This document shows, in pieces, positions 16,555-24,382 of a DNA stretch of 33,580 nucleotides (within the stretch, counting starts at the first letter, position 1; every line of letters starts with the position of its first letter). The stretch is from an uncultured Bacillota bacterium (GTDB taxonomy: Bacteria; Bacillota; Clostridia; Oscillospirales; Oscillospiraceae): contig CALACZ010000192.1 of NCBI GenBank assembly GCA_937890735.1, positions 1 through 33,580 of the forward strand. The letters are read 5' to 3'. The notes beneath the pieces are model-generated. The model worked only from the letters and a program-made list of their open reading frames with translations. It was not told the DNA's origin and made no database searches. A program made the translations under genes and the position numbers.

Positions 16555-16644
16555 TTCCGCAGGCACGTCGATCCACGCCCCGGCTCATTCCCGCAGGCAT
16601 GTCATCGCCCTCGGTGCATTCCCGCAGGCGCGTCGATCACGCCC
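16555..16644. repeat. Three imperfect direct repeats upstream of terminase
   Basis: Units starting with TTCCGCAGGC / TTCCCGCAGGC at 16555, 16588 and 16619 (spacing 33 and 31 bases); the first and third continue ACGTCGATCCACGCCC / GCGTCGATCACGCCC, the second is shorter (ATGTCATCGCCC). The whole stretch 16377-16754 holds no gene I can support. Its place between HNH endonuclease and terminase fits a cos or pac region with terminase-binding repeats; that is inference. Confidence 0.55.
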
Positions 16645-16754
16645 GCGGCGTGCGATTCCTTGCCGCGCGCGTCCCGCGCGCCTTGCCGGTCTCGCTTTAC
16701 CCCCTCCCGCGATTTTCCCGCCGTCGGAAAGAGTGCCCCACTCCGGTGCTTTGG

Positions 16755-17048
16755 TCAGAACGGCGGCGGCGAGTTGGGAGGGGGGATCACTCGCCGCTGC
16801 CACGCGAGACCTCGATCGGTCAGCTTGCCGGTCGTGCGATCGTGGAAGCTGTTGTGCGCCGCCTGACTGACCGAGATGAGATTCCATTCGCACCATTGCC
16901 AGCCCGGGAAGTCCTCGACCGGGTAGACATGATGCACGGTCGTCGCCAACTCGCGGCGACCGTAGCGCGCGGCATCGCGGCAGTTGAATTTATCGCGCCG
17001 CAGCACCGCATTGCGCAGGTGCAGCCAGCGTTTGCTCTTGTAGTCCAT
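16755..17048 (-). CDS. HNH endonuclease next to terminase
   Basis: 97 residues: MDYKSKRWLHLRNAVLRRDK is the typical start, then FNCRDAARYGRRELATTVHH VYPVEDFPGW (first two histidines), EWNLISVSQAAHNSFHDRTT (asparagine and last histidine). The second cysteine of the usual CxxC zinc knuckle is absent. HNH proteins beside the terminase are required in HK97-like phages for efficient cutting at cos and head morphogenesis, so this is probably gp74-like. First gene after the tandem terminators; its ATG lies five bases from a T-rich tract. Confidence 0.88.
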   Translation of the reverse strand: MDYKSKRWLHLRNAVLRRDKFNCRDAARYGRRELATTVHHVYPVEDFPGWQWCEWNLISVSQAAHNSFHDRTTGKLTDRGLAWQRRVIPPPNSPPPF

Positions 17049-17056
17049 GCAAAAAC

Positions 17057-17095
17057 AAAAAGCGCCAGGACCTCACAACGGAGATCCTGGCGCTT
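17057..17095 (-). terminator. Rho-independent terminator in front of late genes (T2)
   Basis: Eleven-base perfect stem AAGCGCCAGGA / TCCTGGCGCTT with a 14-base loop, followed on the minus strand by TTTTTGTTTTTG. It ends only a few bases before the HNH gene ATG. Its sequence resembles the neighbouring terminator at 17131-17175, so the two probably arose by duplication. Confidence 0.85.
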
Positions 17096-17126
17096 ATGCC
17101 ATCCGGCTATCACCTCGGCTGCAAAA

Positions 17127-17175
17127 CAAAAGCGCCAAACGATCTACCGTTCTCACGGTCAAATCATTTGGCGCT
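17127..17175 (-). terminator. Rho-independent terminator at end of early genes (T1)
   Basis: Thirteen-base stem AGCGCCAAATGAT / ATCGTTTGGCGCT with one G-U type mismatch, an inner hairpin ACCGT/ACGGT, and TTTTGTTTT on the minus strand. The TGA of the Cys-rich KTR gene lies inside the stem, so translation to the stop may disturb hairpin folding. Confidence 0.8.
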
Positions 17176-17358
17176 GGCTCTGAGGCTCTGGCTCATATTT
17201 ACGATCGATTCCCGTTTGCAGAGCTTGCAGTACAGCGGGAAGTCTGTCAGCTCGGTGGATGGACGCACACGCTGCTGCGTCGCTCGCCCGCACAGTGGGC
17301 AAATCAGCTTACCCTCCGCTGACACTAACAGTGTACCACGGCGTTCATTCGATTGCAA
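17164..17358 (-). CDS. Cysteine-rich KTR-type zinc-ribbon protein
   Basis: 64 residues from a TTG start. Contains LICPLCGRATQQRVRPSTEL and LTDFPLYCKLCKRESIVNM, two CxxC pairs in the arrangement of the Cys_rich_KTR family, common in Firmicutes phages and mobile elements and of unknown function. AAGGGG lies about 12 bases before TTG. Last gene before the tandem terminators. Confidence 0.75.
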   Translation of the reverse strand: MQSNERRGTLLVSAEGKLICPLCGRATQQRVRPSTELTDFPLYCKLCKRESIVNMSQSLRASAK

Positions 17359-17407
17359 GAGTTTTTATCGCCCCTTCCCATTATTTATATATTGTCTCAA
17401 GTCAAAA

Positions 17408-18100
17408 TTATAGGTGTGAAGTTGTGATTTCCGGGAGTTCAAAGTCAAACGTCGTGAACGTTCCGAAGGTGTTTTCGATGCGCTCTGGGAACTTCGCACC
17501 CTCAAATGCGGTCGCGCCGGTCGGCGGCTGGTAGTGCTCGCCCGGCGCAAGCTCGATGTCGGCGCGCTCCGGCTGGATCAAGCCCTTGCTCGGCGTCCAC
17601 ATCCGAGCGCCGACGCGCAGCTTGCCGGTCTTGCGCGGCTCTTTGGTCATGTATCGTGCGACCGCGCGATAGCCGCCGAACTCACCGATCGTCTGAATAT
17701 CGACATAGCCCTTTTGCCACAGGTCGGCGAATAGCTGCCGCGTGTCGCCCGGCGCACGTTTGGTGACGAAGTGGTGATGCACGCGATGCTCACCGTGCAG
17801 CCCTTCCATAACATAGACATAGTCAAACGGGAGTCCCTCCGCCTTACGGTGCGCGCGGAGCTTGCGGAAGTACGCCGGCTGATTTTTGCGAGCTGCATCA
17901 AACCCGGGCGGCAGATGCCAGTCGTCATAGGTCAGCGTGACGAACCAGTCTGTCAGCGAAAAGTTTGCGTAAAGCAAAAACTCCAACCGCATACACGCAG
18001 TCTTGATGTTGACTGCCTCCTGCACGAGGCTCGTCTCAAATTGCCGCGCCGCGCGCGTGCGCGGGCGAGCCGGCGCGGACGCCAGCTCGATCGCCCGCAC
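17408..18100 (-). CDS. HUH endonuclease / rolling-circle Rep-like protein
   Basis: 230 residues from a GTG. Three motifs of HUH Rep proteins in order: motif 1 WFVTLTYDDWHLPPG (52-65), motif 2 EHRVHHHFVTK (104-114, H108-x-H110), motif 3 YRAVARYMTKE (144-154, probable nucleophile Y150). These match the REP_ORF2/G2P-type Rep found in small ssDNA phages and many Clostridia prophages; it would nick DNA at a specific site. The GTG has no ribosome site, while AGGTGG at 18142-18147 stands ahead of an in-frame ATC at 18136, so the true start may be a non-AUG codon 12 codons upstream (giving IARVIELRAGNRVRAIE). The gene is in the early block, far from the DnaB genes. Confidence 0.75.
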   Translation of the reverse strand: MRAIELASAPARPRTRAARQFETSLVQEAVNIKTACMRLEFLLYANFSLTDWFVTLTYDDWHLPPGFDAARKNQPAYFRKLRAHRKAEGLPFDYVYVMEGLHGEHRVHHHFVTKRAPGDTRQLFADLWQKGYVDIQTIGEFGGYRAVARYMTKEPRKTGKLRVGARMWTPSKGLIQPERADIELAPGEHYQPPTGATAFEGAKFPERIENTFGTFTTFDFELPEITTSHL

Positions 18101-18119
18101 ACGGTTGCCCGCGCGAAGC

Positions 18120-18356
18120 TCAATTACTCGAGCGATGATACCACCTCATTTCATCAATTTCTGACAGCGATGGGCTAATTGGAAGGGAAAATGTATAATG
18201 CACGACCCTCATCAGAGGGCGGGAAGGGCTAAAGTCTGCCAAGAGAACCATTAGATTATTGCTGTGGCTCATCGGCTTATTGCGCATATAATGCTCAGCA
18301 TCGTTTCGATCCCAGCCAGATGCCATAAGCAGTTTAATTGCTCGCTTCCTTTTCAT
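18120..18356 (-). CDS. Small hypothetical early protein
   Basis: 78 residues, MKRKRAIKLLMASGWDRNDA, then HYMRNKPMSHSNNLMVLLAD. The basic helical opening resembles short phage proteins beginning KRxRKLIMSxG; no family known to me. GGGAGGATT is seven bases before the ATG. It overlaps the previous gene by 23 bases, and the HUH Rep ribosome site lies within its last codons. Confidence 0.6.
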   Translation of the reverse strand: MKRKRAIKLLMASGWDRNDAEHYMRNKPMSHSNNLMVLLADFSPSRPLMRVVHYTFSLPISPSLSEIDEMRWYHRSSN

Positions 18357-18702
18357 TGTTTAAATCCTCCCGCATCCAGCGTATTGTCATCTTTGCGCCG
18401 CAGCTGCCGCAAATGGCATCGCCGTGGATCTGGTCTTTCGCCGGTTCGCCGCACACGGAACAGGCGAGGTAATAATTTGGCGGCTCGAATGCAAGACCCC
18501 AATTCCCACGCAGCTCCGTCTCCCGCGGGATGACCTTGCCATGCAGCCCGTTCGGCAGCTGCACCAGCGGCAGCGCCCGCCTGCGCTTAAATTCTCCCGC
18601 GTCAAATCCGCATCCCCGGCACTCCGCCCCGTTCGGCGATACATGCGCGCAGCCACCCTTGGTGCAGTTCTTGCGCGCAAACTCTTCCGATGGAGTCCTC
18701 AC
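18334..18702 (-). CDS. Zinc-ribbon hypothetical protein
   Basis: 122 residues with three cysteine clusters: NCTKGGCAHVSPNGAECRGCGF near the start, then LACSVCGEP and AICGSCGAKM near the end, the latter pair forming a likely zinc ribbon. GTG start at 18702 overlaps the TGA of the preceding gene (GTGA). No enzyme motif is seen. It probably binds zinc and perhaps nucleic acid; the role is unknown. Confidence 0.65.
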   Translation of the reverse strand: MRTPSEEFARKNCTKGGCAHVSPNGAECRGCGFDAGEFKRRRALPLVQLPNGLHGKVIPRETELRGNWGLAFEPPNYYLACSVCGEPAKDQIHGDAICGSCGAKMTIRWMREDLNNEKEASN

Positions 18703-19016
18703 GCGGGATCACCGTCCATTCGTGCCCCACACTGCGGACAATACCTCGGCAAGTACACAGGATCGTCCGTCCCGTCGTCGATACAGTAACCACATTTCGA
18801 GCAGCACCACACATCAAGCACAATCTCACCGTCAACGTAGCCGTCGCCCGCTCCGTCCCATTGTGCGTGCACCACCGGCGCAGCATCAACCGTCGGAGCG
18901 TGGGCGATCAACGAGCAGTGCCACTTTTCTGTATCACAGGCGGAACAACAGTTGCAAATGCCCACACAAACATCATCAAGCGTTTTCTCGAGAGCGTCCG
19001 CATCAATCAGTCGCAT
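18699..19016 (-). CDS. MRLIDADAL-type zinc-ribbon protein
   Basis: 105 residues; start MRLIDADALEKTLDDVCVGI at 19016 with AAAGGAGG nine bases upstream (a longer frame above it is basic and has no ribosome site). The MRLIDADAL opening, the APTVDAAPVVHAQW middle and the WCCSKCGYCIDD ... YCPQCGARMDG zinc ribbon are the hallmark of a small, very common protein in Firmicutes phages. Function unknown. Confidence 0.85.
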   Translation of the reverse strand: MRLIDADALEKTLDDVCVGICNCCSACDTEKWHCSLIAHAPTVDAAPVVHAQWDGAGDGYVDGEIVLDVWCCSKCGYCIDDGTDDPVYLPRYCPQCGARMDGDPA

Positions 19017-19029
19017 AGTCAATCCTCCT

Positions 19030-20865
19030 TTACGCTGCGCCGCGGCGTTTTGCCGGGCGCAATTGCTTTGACTTTTCCTTTGCTTCCTCCGCCTTGACCC
19101 GATCAAAGACCGGCAGCAGGATTTCCTTTTCCCACCGCTCCACAAAATCCAGCACGCACTGCGGGATCGTCAGCCGCTTGCCGTGCGCGTACTCATTGCC
19201 GTATCCGTGGAGCTGGATGCGCTTCGGGCTTCGCCCGGTTGTGTCGATGTTGAGCGTATACCAGCTCCGCTCCGGGCGGCGAGCGTGACGGACGAAAAGA
19301 ACGAGCTTGCCTTGCAGATGCGCTGCGCCGTAGCTGCCCACACAGTGGTGGAGCGTGCGCCCCTCTGCGATCAAATCGCCGTTGCTCCGCGGCAGGCGGA
19401 TGCAGTATTCGCCATCCGACCATTCCAGCCCCGCCCACTTCCGGGCGAGCGCCTCAAACTCCCGCTTTGATTTCGTATTTTCGAGCACGGTTTTCGCTGC
19501 AAAGATCCGATTATGCGCCGCACGCAGATCGGGCGGATACAGCTCGATGTCCTGCGGGGCACGGATCTGATCCACGAGCCCCTTCCAGTAGTCGATGTAC
19601 TGCCCGAGCATTCGGCGCGGCTCATAGCCGTGCTTGCGCTGCTGCTTATCCAGATAGCGGTCGATGCTGTACATCGGCGGCAGATTCCAGCCGTCCGTGA
19701 CCTCTCCGACATAGCGGCTCATGCCGGACTGTCCGTACTTACCGAGCAGGCGATTAAACTCTGTTGCGTCGCCAATGCCTGCAAGACCGTAATTGACCGC
19801 CTCCATCCAGAGCGCCAGCGCGTCAGCATTCCAGCGCCATGCCGCGCCTTGCCGAATTTCCTCCTTGGTCATGTGCAGAAGCTCGCGCGGCTTGCTGCCG
19901 TCCTCCCAAAACGCCAGATCGTCTGTTTCCGGCAGTCTGCATCGGAAGCCGTTCCGGGCGGCGCGTTGCGCCTTATCGTCGATGAGCTCTACGATCGGTG
20001 CGCCCCAGCCGCATTTCAGCAGGTTTTCGACTGCGGGACGCTGCCCGTAGAGATTGAGGTAGACGATCGACCACGCGCCGCCAGCCTTGACGTACTCCGC
20101 AAGCCCGGTCTTTTCCGCCGTCGTGCCGGTGAGATTAGGCACGTCTCTCCACATCCATGCGCCGAATTTACGATGAAAATCCGCCTCGTGGCTGTAATAC
20201 TTGATCTGGAAGGGATCATCGTACCCGTCCGACATCTTGCGCCAATCCGGCAGCGGATAGCTCGCACCGTAGCCGTTGCGTGCCATGTGCATAAATCGAA
20301 TACGCTTGCCGCCGGGCAGCAGCGCAACAGCAGCTGAGGGCGAGCAGAACACATCCCAGACACCAAACTCATCGACGCGCCGCGTCAGCATCCACGCCAT
20401 CACGACCGCGATGTCGTCCACGACCTCGATACTGCCAAGCATCAATTGATGCGTCCGCCCGGAGCGGAGGCTCTTTCTGTGGACGACATCCAACGCGCTG
20501 CCGCACAGCGGGCAGTTGATCGCGTCGCCCTCGCCCCAGGAGATGACTGCATCCGGGCTATCCCTGTCCGGCACGCCGGTATAGCAAGCACCATCCTCGC
20601 CGACCATGAGTGACAGCCCGCCGCCCTTGACCCAGCCTGCCCAGAAATCCTCCTGGCACGCTGTGCAGGTGCACCGTGCGCCCCAACGTCTGCGGGCAGG
20701 GATGCCGAGCTCCCAGCAAATCTCTGCGTCCGGGTCGTAGCTTTCGCGCGCGAAGATCAGAAGCTCGCCGCCGAGGTCGCTGTCACAGCAGTCGATAAGC
20801 GCCTGCTGCACCATACCGGGACGCGGCACTTTTGGGAGCTTTTCCATCAGCATCGTCGTATCCAT
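19030..20865 (-). CDS. pcfJ: PcfJ-like protein
   Basis: 611 residues. A zinc-binding N-terminal part (CTCTACQEDFWAGW, INCPLCGSALDVVHRK) precedes the long middle domain and the C-terminal PcfJ signature: GRTLHHCVGSYGAAHLQGKL, then LFVRHARRPERSWYTLNID and QLHGYGNEYAHG. PcfJ was named on plasmid pCF10; it is common in Firmicutes phages and mobile elements, molecular role unknown. It follows a PcfK-like gene with a one-base overlap, the usual pairing. Start ATG at 20865. Confidence 0.88.
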   Translation of the reverse strand: MDTTMLMEKLPKVPRPGMVQQALIDCCDSDLGGELLIFARESYDPDAEICWELGIPARRRWGARCTCTACQEDFWAGWVKGGGLSLMVGEDGACYTGVPDRDSPDAVISWGEGDAINCPLCGSALDVVHRKSLRSGRTHQLMLGSIEVVDDIAVVMAWMLTRRVDEFGVWDVFCSPSAAVALLPGGKRIRFMHMARNGYGASYPLPDWRKMSDGYDDPFQIKYYSHEADFHRKFGAWMWRDVPNLTGTTAEKTGLAEYVKAGGAWSIVYLNLYGQRPAVENLLKCGWGAPIVELIDDKAQRAARNGFRCRLPETDDLAFWEDGSKPRELLHMTKEEIRQGAAWRWNADALALWMEAVNYGLAGIGDATEFNRLLGKYGQSGMSRYVGEVTDGWNLPPMYSIDRYLDKQQRKHGYEPRRMLGQYIDYWKGLVDQIRAPQDIELYPPDLRAAHNRIFAAKTVLENTKSKREFEALARKWAGLEWSDGEYCIRLPRSNGDLIAEGRTLHHCVGSYGAAHLQGKLVLFVRHARRPERSWYTLNIDTTGRSPKRIQLHGYGNEYAHGKRLTIPQCVLDFVERWEKEILLPVFDRVKAEEAKEKSKQLRPAKRRGAA

Positions 20866-21188
20866 CAGAAATAGTCCTCCAGATTCAGCGCGACGCCCGC
20901 CTCAGAGGCGGCGGTCTGCGTCTCGGTGATGCCGTAAAACTCCCGGATGATCCGCTCGGCTTCCGATGGGATAACACAGGCAAAGTTCCCGGTTTTGTGC
21001 TTATCGGCGAATGCCTTGATTTTCTTTTCGCAGTCGGCGAGGCTCATGCCGGGCTGGTCAAGGTCGCAGCTGACGATTTCCTGCGCGCGCTCATCATGGC
21101 GGATGATGTCGGCAAGCTGCTCGCCGACCATCCACACAGGCGTGCGCTCCGCGCCCTGCTGCGCGCGGATCTTCTCAAAAACGTCCAT
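20865..21188 (-). CDS. PcfK-like protein
   Basis: 107 residues from ATG at 21188 (AAGGAGG upstream); a longer frame above it runs antisense into the DUF3102 gene end and has no ribosome site. Helical, with DDLDQPGMSLADCEKKI-like central part and a final acidic tail ending LNLEDYF. The AIxxCxxxI plus AERIIREFYGI pattern and its place directly before pcfJ suggest PcfK. Identification is by context more than sequence. Confidence 0.6.
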   Translation of the reverse strand: MDVFEKIRAQQGAERTPVWMVGEQLADIIRHDERAQEIVSCDLDQPGMSLADCEKKIKAFADKHKTGNFACVIPSEAERIIREFYGITETQTAASEAGVALNLEDYF

Positions 21189-21190
21189 GC

Positions 21191-22219
21191 TCAACCCTCC
21201 TTTTCCAGCGCCGCGGCCATTTTGGCGACCGCATCCCGTGAGAAGCGCAGGAGCTTGTCGGCTTTGCCGGCATCGCGGAGCTTGACCTTGCCAAGCAGAC
21301 CGCAAGCCTTGTTGAAATTCTCAAGTGTCGCCTGAAAAAAGCTCTGGAACACGGCAACGTCGGCATCCGACTGGATGCTGCTCGCTTTCACGGCAGCAGC
21401 CTGCTCCGCCTTTGCCGCATCCAGCTCCTTCTGGAGGTCGGCAATGCGGGCGTTGAGCTTTTCCGCCTCGGCTCTGTTGGTTGACTCGATTTTAGCGGCA
21501 GAGTCGGCTATCGCCTGAAGCTCTGCCTGTTTCTTCTCCGCCGCTTTGCGCAGGCGCTCGGCGGAGTCCAGAGCCGCCTTGTGCTTTTTCTCAGCGGCGG
21601 CGAGTGCCTCGGCGACCGCCTTGTCGATCTCGGCAGGGTCAGCCGCCTGCACAGCGACCTCGACAGGACGATTTTCTAGCTCGCGGATCTGCTCTGCCTG
21701 CTTTTCCGTCCGTTCCGTGAGCTGCACGGCAGCAGCTTGCGCCTCTTCCAGCGCCTTGCGCGCCTCATCGCGTTCGCGGATCGCCGCTTCCAGCTCCCGG
21801 GCGGAAATGTGCTCGGCGTCCACGGCCTGCGCAAACTCTTCGCGCTCCTCCTCGGGCACTGCCAGCAGTCGCAAAGCATTGGAAACGCTCAAGTTTCCCA
21901 ACGTTGGGAAATTTGACGTCTTGCCGCCGTACTCCCGTGCGATCTGCATGAAGCGGTTGGCAGAAGAGCTGGAAAACTCGGTCTCGGTTTTGAGAAAATC
22001 CAGCCAGCCGCCGTGACCGACCATTTCCTTCGCCTCGGCGAGGCGTTTGCCGATCTCCACGCCGAACCACACCGTCATACTCTTCGCCTGCGCGGAGAGG
22101 TAACGGATCTCGCTGCCGAGCGTCTCGGGCGAGCGCGGCACATCGACTGCCTGCCCCGTATGCACCTGCATATCCTTGCGGGTTTCGTCGGCAAAAATGC
22201 TCGATACGTCAAATCCCAT
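21191..22219 (-). CDS. DUF3102 coiled-coil protein, parA partner
   Basis: 342 residues. Residues 35-125 are DUF3102: IRYLSAQAKSMTVWFGVEIG, RLAEAKEMVGHGGWLDFLK, FSSSSANRFMQIAREYGG, LSVSNALRLLAVPEEEREEF. From 140 to 290 is long coiled coil (AIRERDEARKALEEAQAAAV, KAEQAAAVKASSI), then a helical end. The palindrome copy 3 is in frame and encodes NFPTLGNL at about 103-110. DUF3102 proteins are common in Firmicutes phages and plasmids beside ParA; a DNA- or ParA-binding role is inferred. Begins three bases after the parA stop. Confidence 0.8.
   Translation of the reverse strand: MGFDVSSIFADETRKDMQVHTGQAVDVPRSPETLGSEIRYLSAQAKSMTVWFGVEIGKRLAEAKEMVGHGGWLDFLKTETEFSSSSANRFMQIAREYGGKTSNFPTLGNLSVSNALRLLAVPEEEREEFAQAVDAEHISARELEAAIRERDEARKALEEAQAAAVQLTERTEKQAEQIRELENRPVEVAVQAADPAEIDKAVAEALAAAEKKHKAALDSAERLRKAAEKKQAELQAIADSAAKIESTNRAEAEKLNARIADLQKELDAAKAEQAAAVKASSIQSDADVAVFQSFFQATLENFNKACGLLGKVKLRDAGKADKLLRFSRDAVAKMAAALEKEG
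21890..21915. repeat. 26-bp palindrome, copy 3, in a coding region
   Basis: Differs from copy 1 only at 21893 (G in place of A). The surrounding protein stays intact and matches the normal DUF3102 layout, so the DNA sequence was accommodated within the gene. Confidence 0.9.
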
Positions 22220-22222
22220 CGC

Positions 22223-23023
22223 TCACGCCTCCTCCCTCAAAAGCTCATCCATTGTGACCGGCGGCGCGATGTACTCCTGCACGAACGCACGGTAGTCATA
22301 TCCGGCGGCGCTGCGCGGGGAGTACAGCGCGATCGGCTTGCGCTCAAAGGTCATTTCATCCACCTTGTCGGTGCGGCGGATGACCGTGCCGAACACCGGC
22401 AGGATGTTGCAGCCGCGCAGGCTGCTCTCCGCCTGAAGCACGACCGGCGTTTTGCGCCACATCGTGATGAGCGCCCCGGCAATGCGGATGCTGCTGTTGA
22501 TACGCTGGATGTTGTCGATCTGCCGCGCCACATTGGCGAGTCCGCGCACGCTGAATGCGTCGAGTTTGATTGGGATGATGACCTCGTCCGCGGCAAGCAG
22601 CGCCGCGGCGCTGGCGGCGTTGAATGCCGGCGGGCAGTCGAAGATCACAAAGTCATACGCGGCGTCCTCCCGGATCGCCGTGCACAGATCTGCGAGGACG
22701 CGACCATGCACGCGGTTGTCGGCGATGTGCGACATATCGAGGTCCATCAGTTCATCCGACGCGGGAATCATGTCCAAGCCCTGATAGTCCGTCGTCCAGA
22801 CGTTTTCGGGGTAGTACGGATCGGCGTCGCCGCGCAGGATGTCGTCCAGCGTCGAGCCGTCCACGGAGCGCAGACCGAAAAACTCGGTCGCGTTGCACTG
22901 ACTGTCGCAGTCTACCAGCAGCACGCGCTGCTTGTGGTCAGCGCACAGGATGTGCGCCATATTGACGGCGGTGACGGTCTTGCCAACGCCGCCCTTCAGA
23001 TTCAGAATTGCGATTGCTTTCAT
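22223..23023 (-). CDS. parA: ParA/Soj-type partition ATPase
   Basis: 266 residues. Deviant Walker A KGGVGKT at 10-16 (NLKGGVGKTVTAVNMAHILC), LLVDCDSQCNATEFFGL (A'), DFVIFDCPPAFNAASAAALL (Walker B), IPIKLDAFSVRGLANVARQI. These ATPases distribute plasmids or phage genomes; in temperate phages they may serve low-copy maintenance. Followed closely by the DUF3102 gene, the probable partner. No typical ParB is present. Confidence 0.92.
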   Translation of the reverse strand: MKAIAILNLKGGVGKTVTAVNMAHILCADHKQRVLLVDCDSQCNATEFFGLRSVDGSTLDDILRGDADPYYPENVWTTDYQGLDMIPASDELMDLDMSHIADNRVHGRVLADLCTAIREDAAYDFVIFDCPPAFNAASAAALLAADEVIIPIKLDAFSVRGLANVARQIDNIQRINSSIRIAGALITMWRKTPVVLQAESSLRGCNILPVFGTVIRRTDKVDEMTFERKPIALYSPRSAAGYDYRAFVQEYIAPPVTMDELLREEA

Positions 23024-23032
23024 AGCTTCCTC

Positions 23033-24382
23033 CTATTTGTTCTTGAATACTTCCTCTGCCTCATGCCCGGGCAGCAGCTTAAAGCCCATCTGCTCAAGCT
23101 CCGACTCGCGGGGCTTTTTCGGCTCTCTCGGCAGAGCCTGACTCTGCCGGAAGGTCTGCGTTGCGCCGTCAAATTCGAGCAGGACGGCGCGGTTTGCGAT
23201 GCCGTCCTTGTTCTTGACGACGTTCAGCACACGCTTGGACTTTTCCGCTAGCGGATCTTCGCGGAACAGCAGCATGATCGCGTCAGCGTCCTGCTCGATC
23301 TGCCCCGAGGATCGAAGATCCTGCATGGTCGGCGGCTTCGGGCGGGCATTCCCTTTGCCTTTTTCGCGGCGAGAGAGCTGAGACAGCGCCACGATCGTCG
23401 CGCCGGTCTGCTTTGCAAGATTTTGCAGCAGAGACGAGATCGCGGTGACGCGGGCAAACTCGTTATAGGCGTCTCGCATCCCCTCTGGCGCAGCGATCTT
23501 TTGCAGGTAGTCCACGAAGATCACCTCGTACCGCTTGGAGGCGGCGTAGGCCCGGATGTCGCTTACTGTCATACCGTTCGCCATGATGAGATCGAGCTTG
23601 GGCTTGATGATGTCCGTGGACATCGCCGCGACCGTGTCCCAATCGTGCGCGCCCATTGCGTTGAGCCGCATCTTTGGCAGTCCGATCTGCGTTGTCATCG
23701 CCATCAGGCGATCGAAGAGCTTTGCGTCGTCGGTCTCATAGCTGAAAAAGCCGACGCGCTTTTTCTGCGCCATGCGCTGCGCGAAGGTCAGCGCCAGCGT
23801 GGTCTTGCCGTCCGAGGGATAGCCGCCGATGACAACAAAATCGCCACCGTGGATGTTGAGCACGCCGTTGATGCCGCCGAAGCGCCAGTCCAGAAACTCC
23901 GGCTTGACCGTTTCGGCGTGCCGGTCGTAAAACTCCTTGAGCGCCTGCTCCATGCCGACGCAGCGCACGTCGGGGCGGTCAACCAGCAGCTCATTTGCCC
24001 GGTCGAGCGCCTTGCGGACGCTCTCCTCATCCTCGGCAAGGTTGATCTGCTCCCCGAGCGACCGCAGAGCGTAGAGCCTGGCGCGCTTTTTGAGCAGCTT
24101 GGCGTACTCGGCATAGGTCGCTGCGCTGGGCGTGACGGTCATGATCTGCGTCAGCAGGTCAGTCTGCTTTCCACCGAGCTTGTCGTTGATCGTTACGGGG
24201 TCGATGTGTTCGCCTGCGTTAAACATCGAGCGGATCGCCTCAAAGATCATGCGATAGGTCGGCTCGGTGAAATCGCTGGCGCGTACCGTCTGCAAGATCG
24301 GTCCGACGGTATCGGCGTCAATGACCATGCAGCCGAGGACGGCGGTCTGCGCATCCAGCAGGAGATCGCGTGCATTGCTCAT
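23033..24382 (-). CDS. dnaB: Replicative DNA helicase, DnaB type
   Basis: 449 residues. N-terminal DnaB domain (LLDAQTAVLGCMVIDADTVG, FTEPTYRMIFEAIRSMFNAG), then RecA-like core with Walker A GGYPSDGKTTLA (186-197), Walker B VIFVDYLQKIAAPEG (287-301), and IVALSQLSRREKGKG, DLRSSGQIEQDADAIMLL motifs 3-4. It should unwind DNA at the phage fork after loading by the initiator encoded next upstream. Its ATG overlaps the stop of that gene. Confidence 0.95.
   Translation of the reverse strand: MSNARDLLLDAQTAVLGCMVIDADTVGPILQTVRASDFTEPTYRMIFEAIRSMFNAGEHIDPVTINDKLGGKQTDLLTQIMTVTPSAATYAEYAKLLKKRARLYALRSLGEQINLAEDEESVRKALDRANELLVDRPDVRCVGMEQALKEFYDRHAETVKPEFLDWRFGGINGVLNIHGGDFVVIGGYPSDGKTTLALTFAQRMAQKKRVGFFSYETDDAKLFDRLMAMTTQIGLPKMRLNAMGAHDWDTVAAMSTDIIKPKLDLIMANGMTVSDIRAYAASKRYEVIFVDYLQKIAAPEGMRDAYNEFARVTAISSLLQNLAKQTGATIVALSQLSRREKGKGNARPKPPTMQDLRSSGQIEQDADAIMLLFREDPLAEKSKRVLNVVKNKDGIANRAVLLEFDGATQTFRQSQALPREPKKPRESELEQMGFKLLPGHEAEEVFKNK

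Noticed and set aside
16585..16896. Minus-strand frame overlapping the HNH gene, as a possible separate small terminase
   Set aside because: Arg/Gly-rich, overlaps the HNH gene in another frame, no family pattern and no suitable ribosome site.
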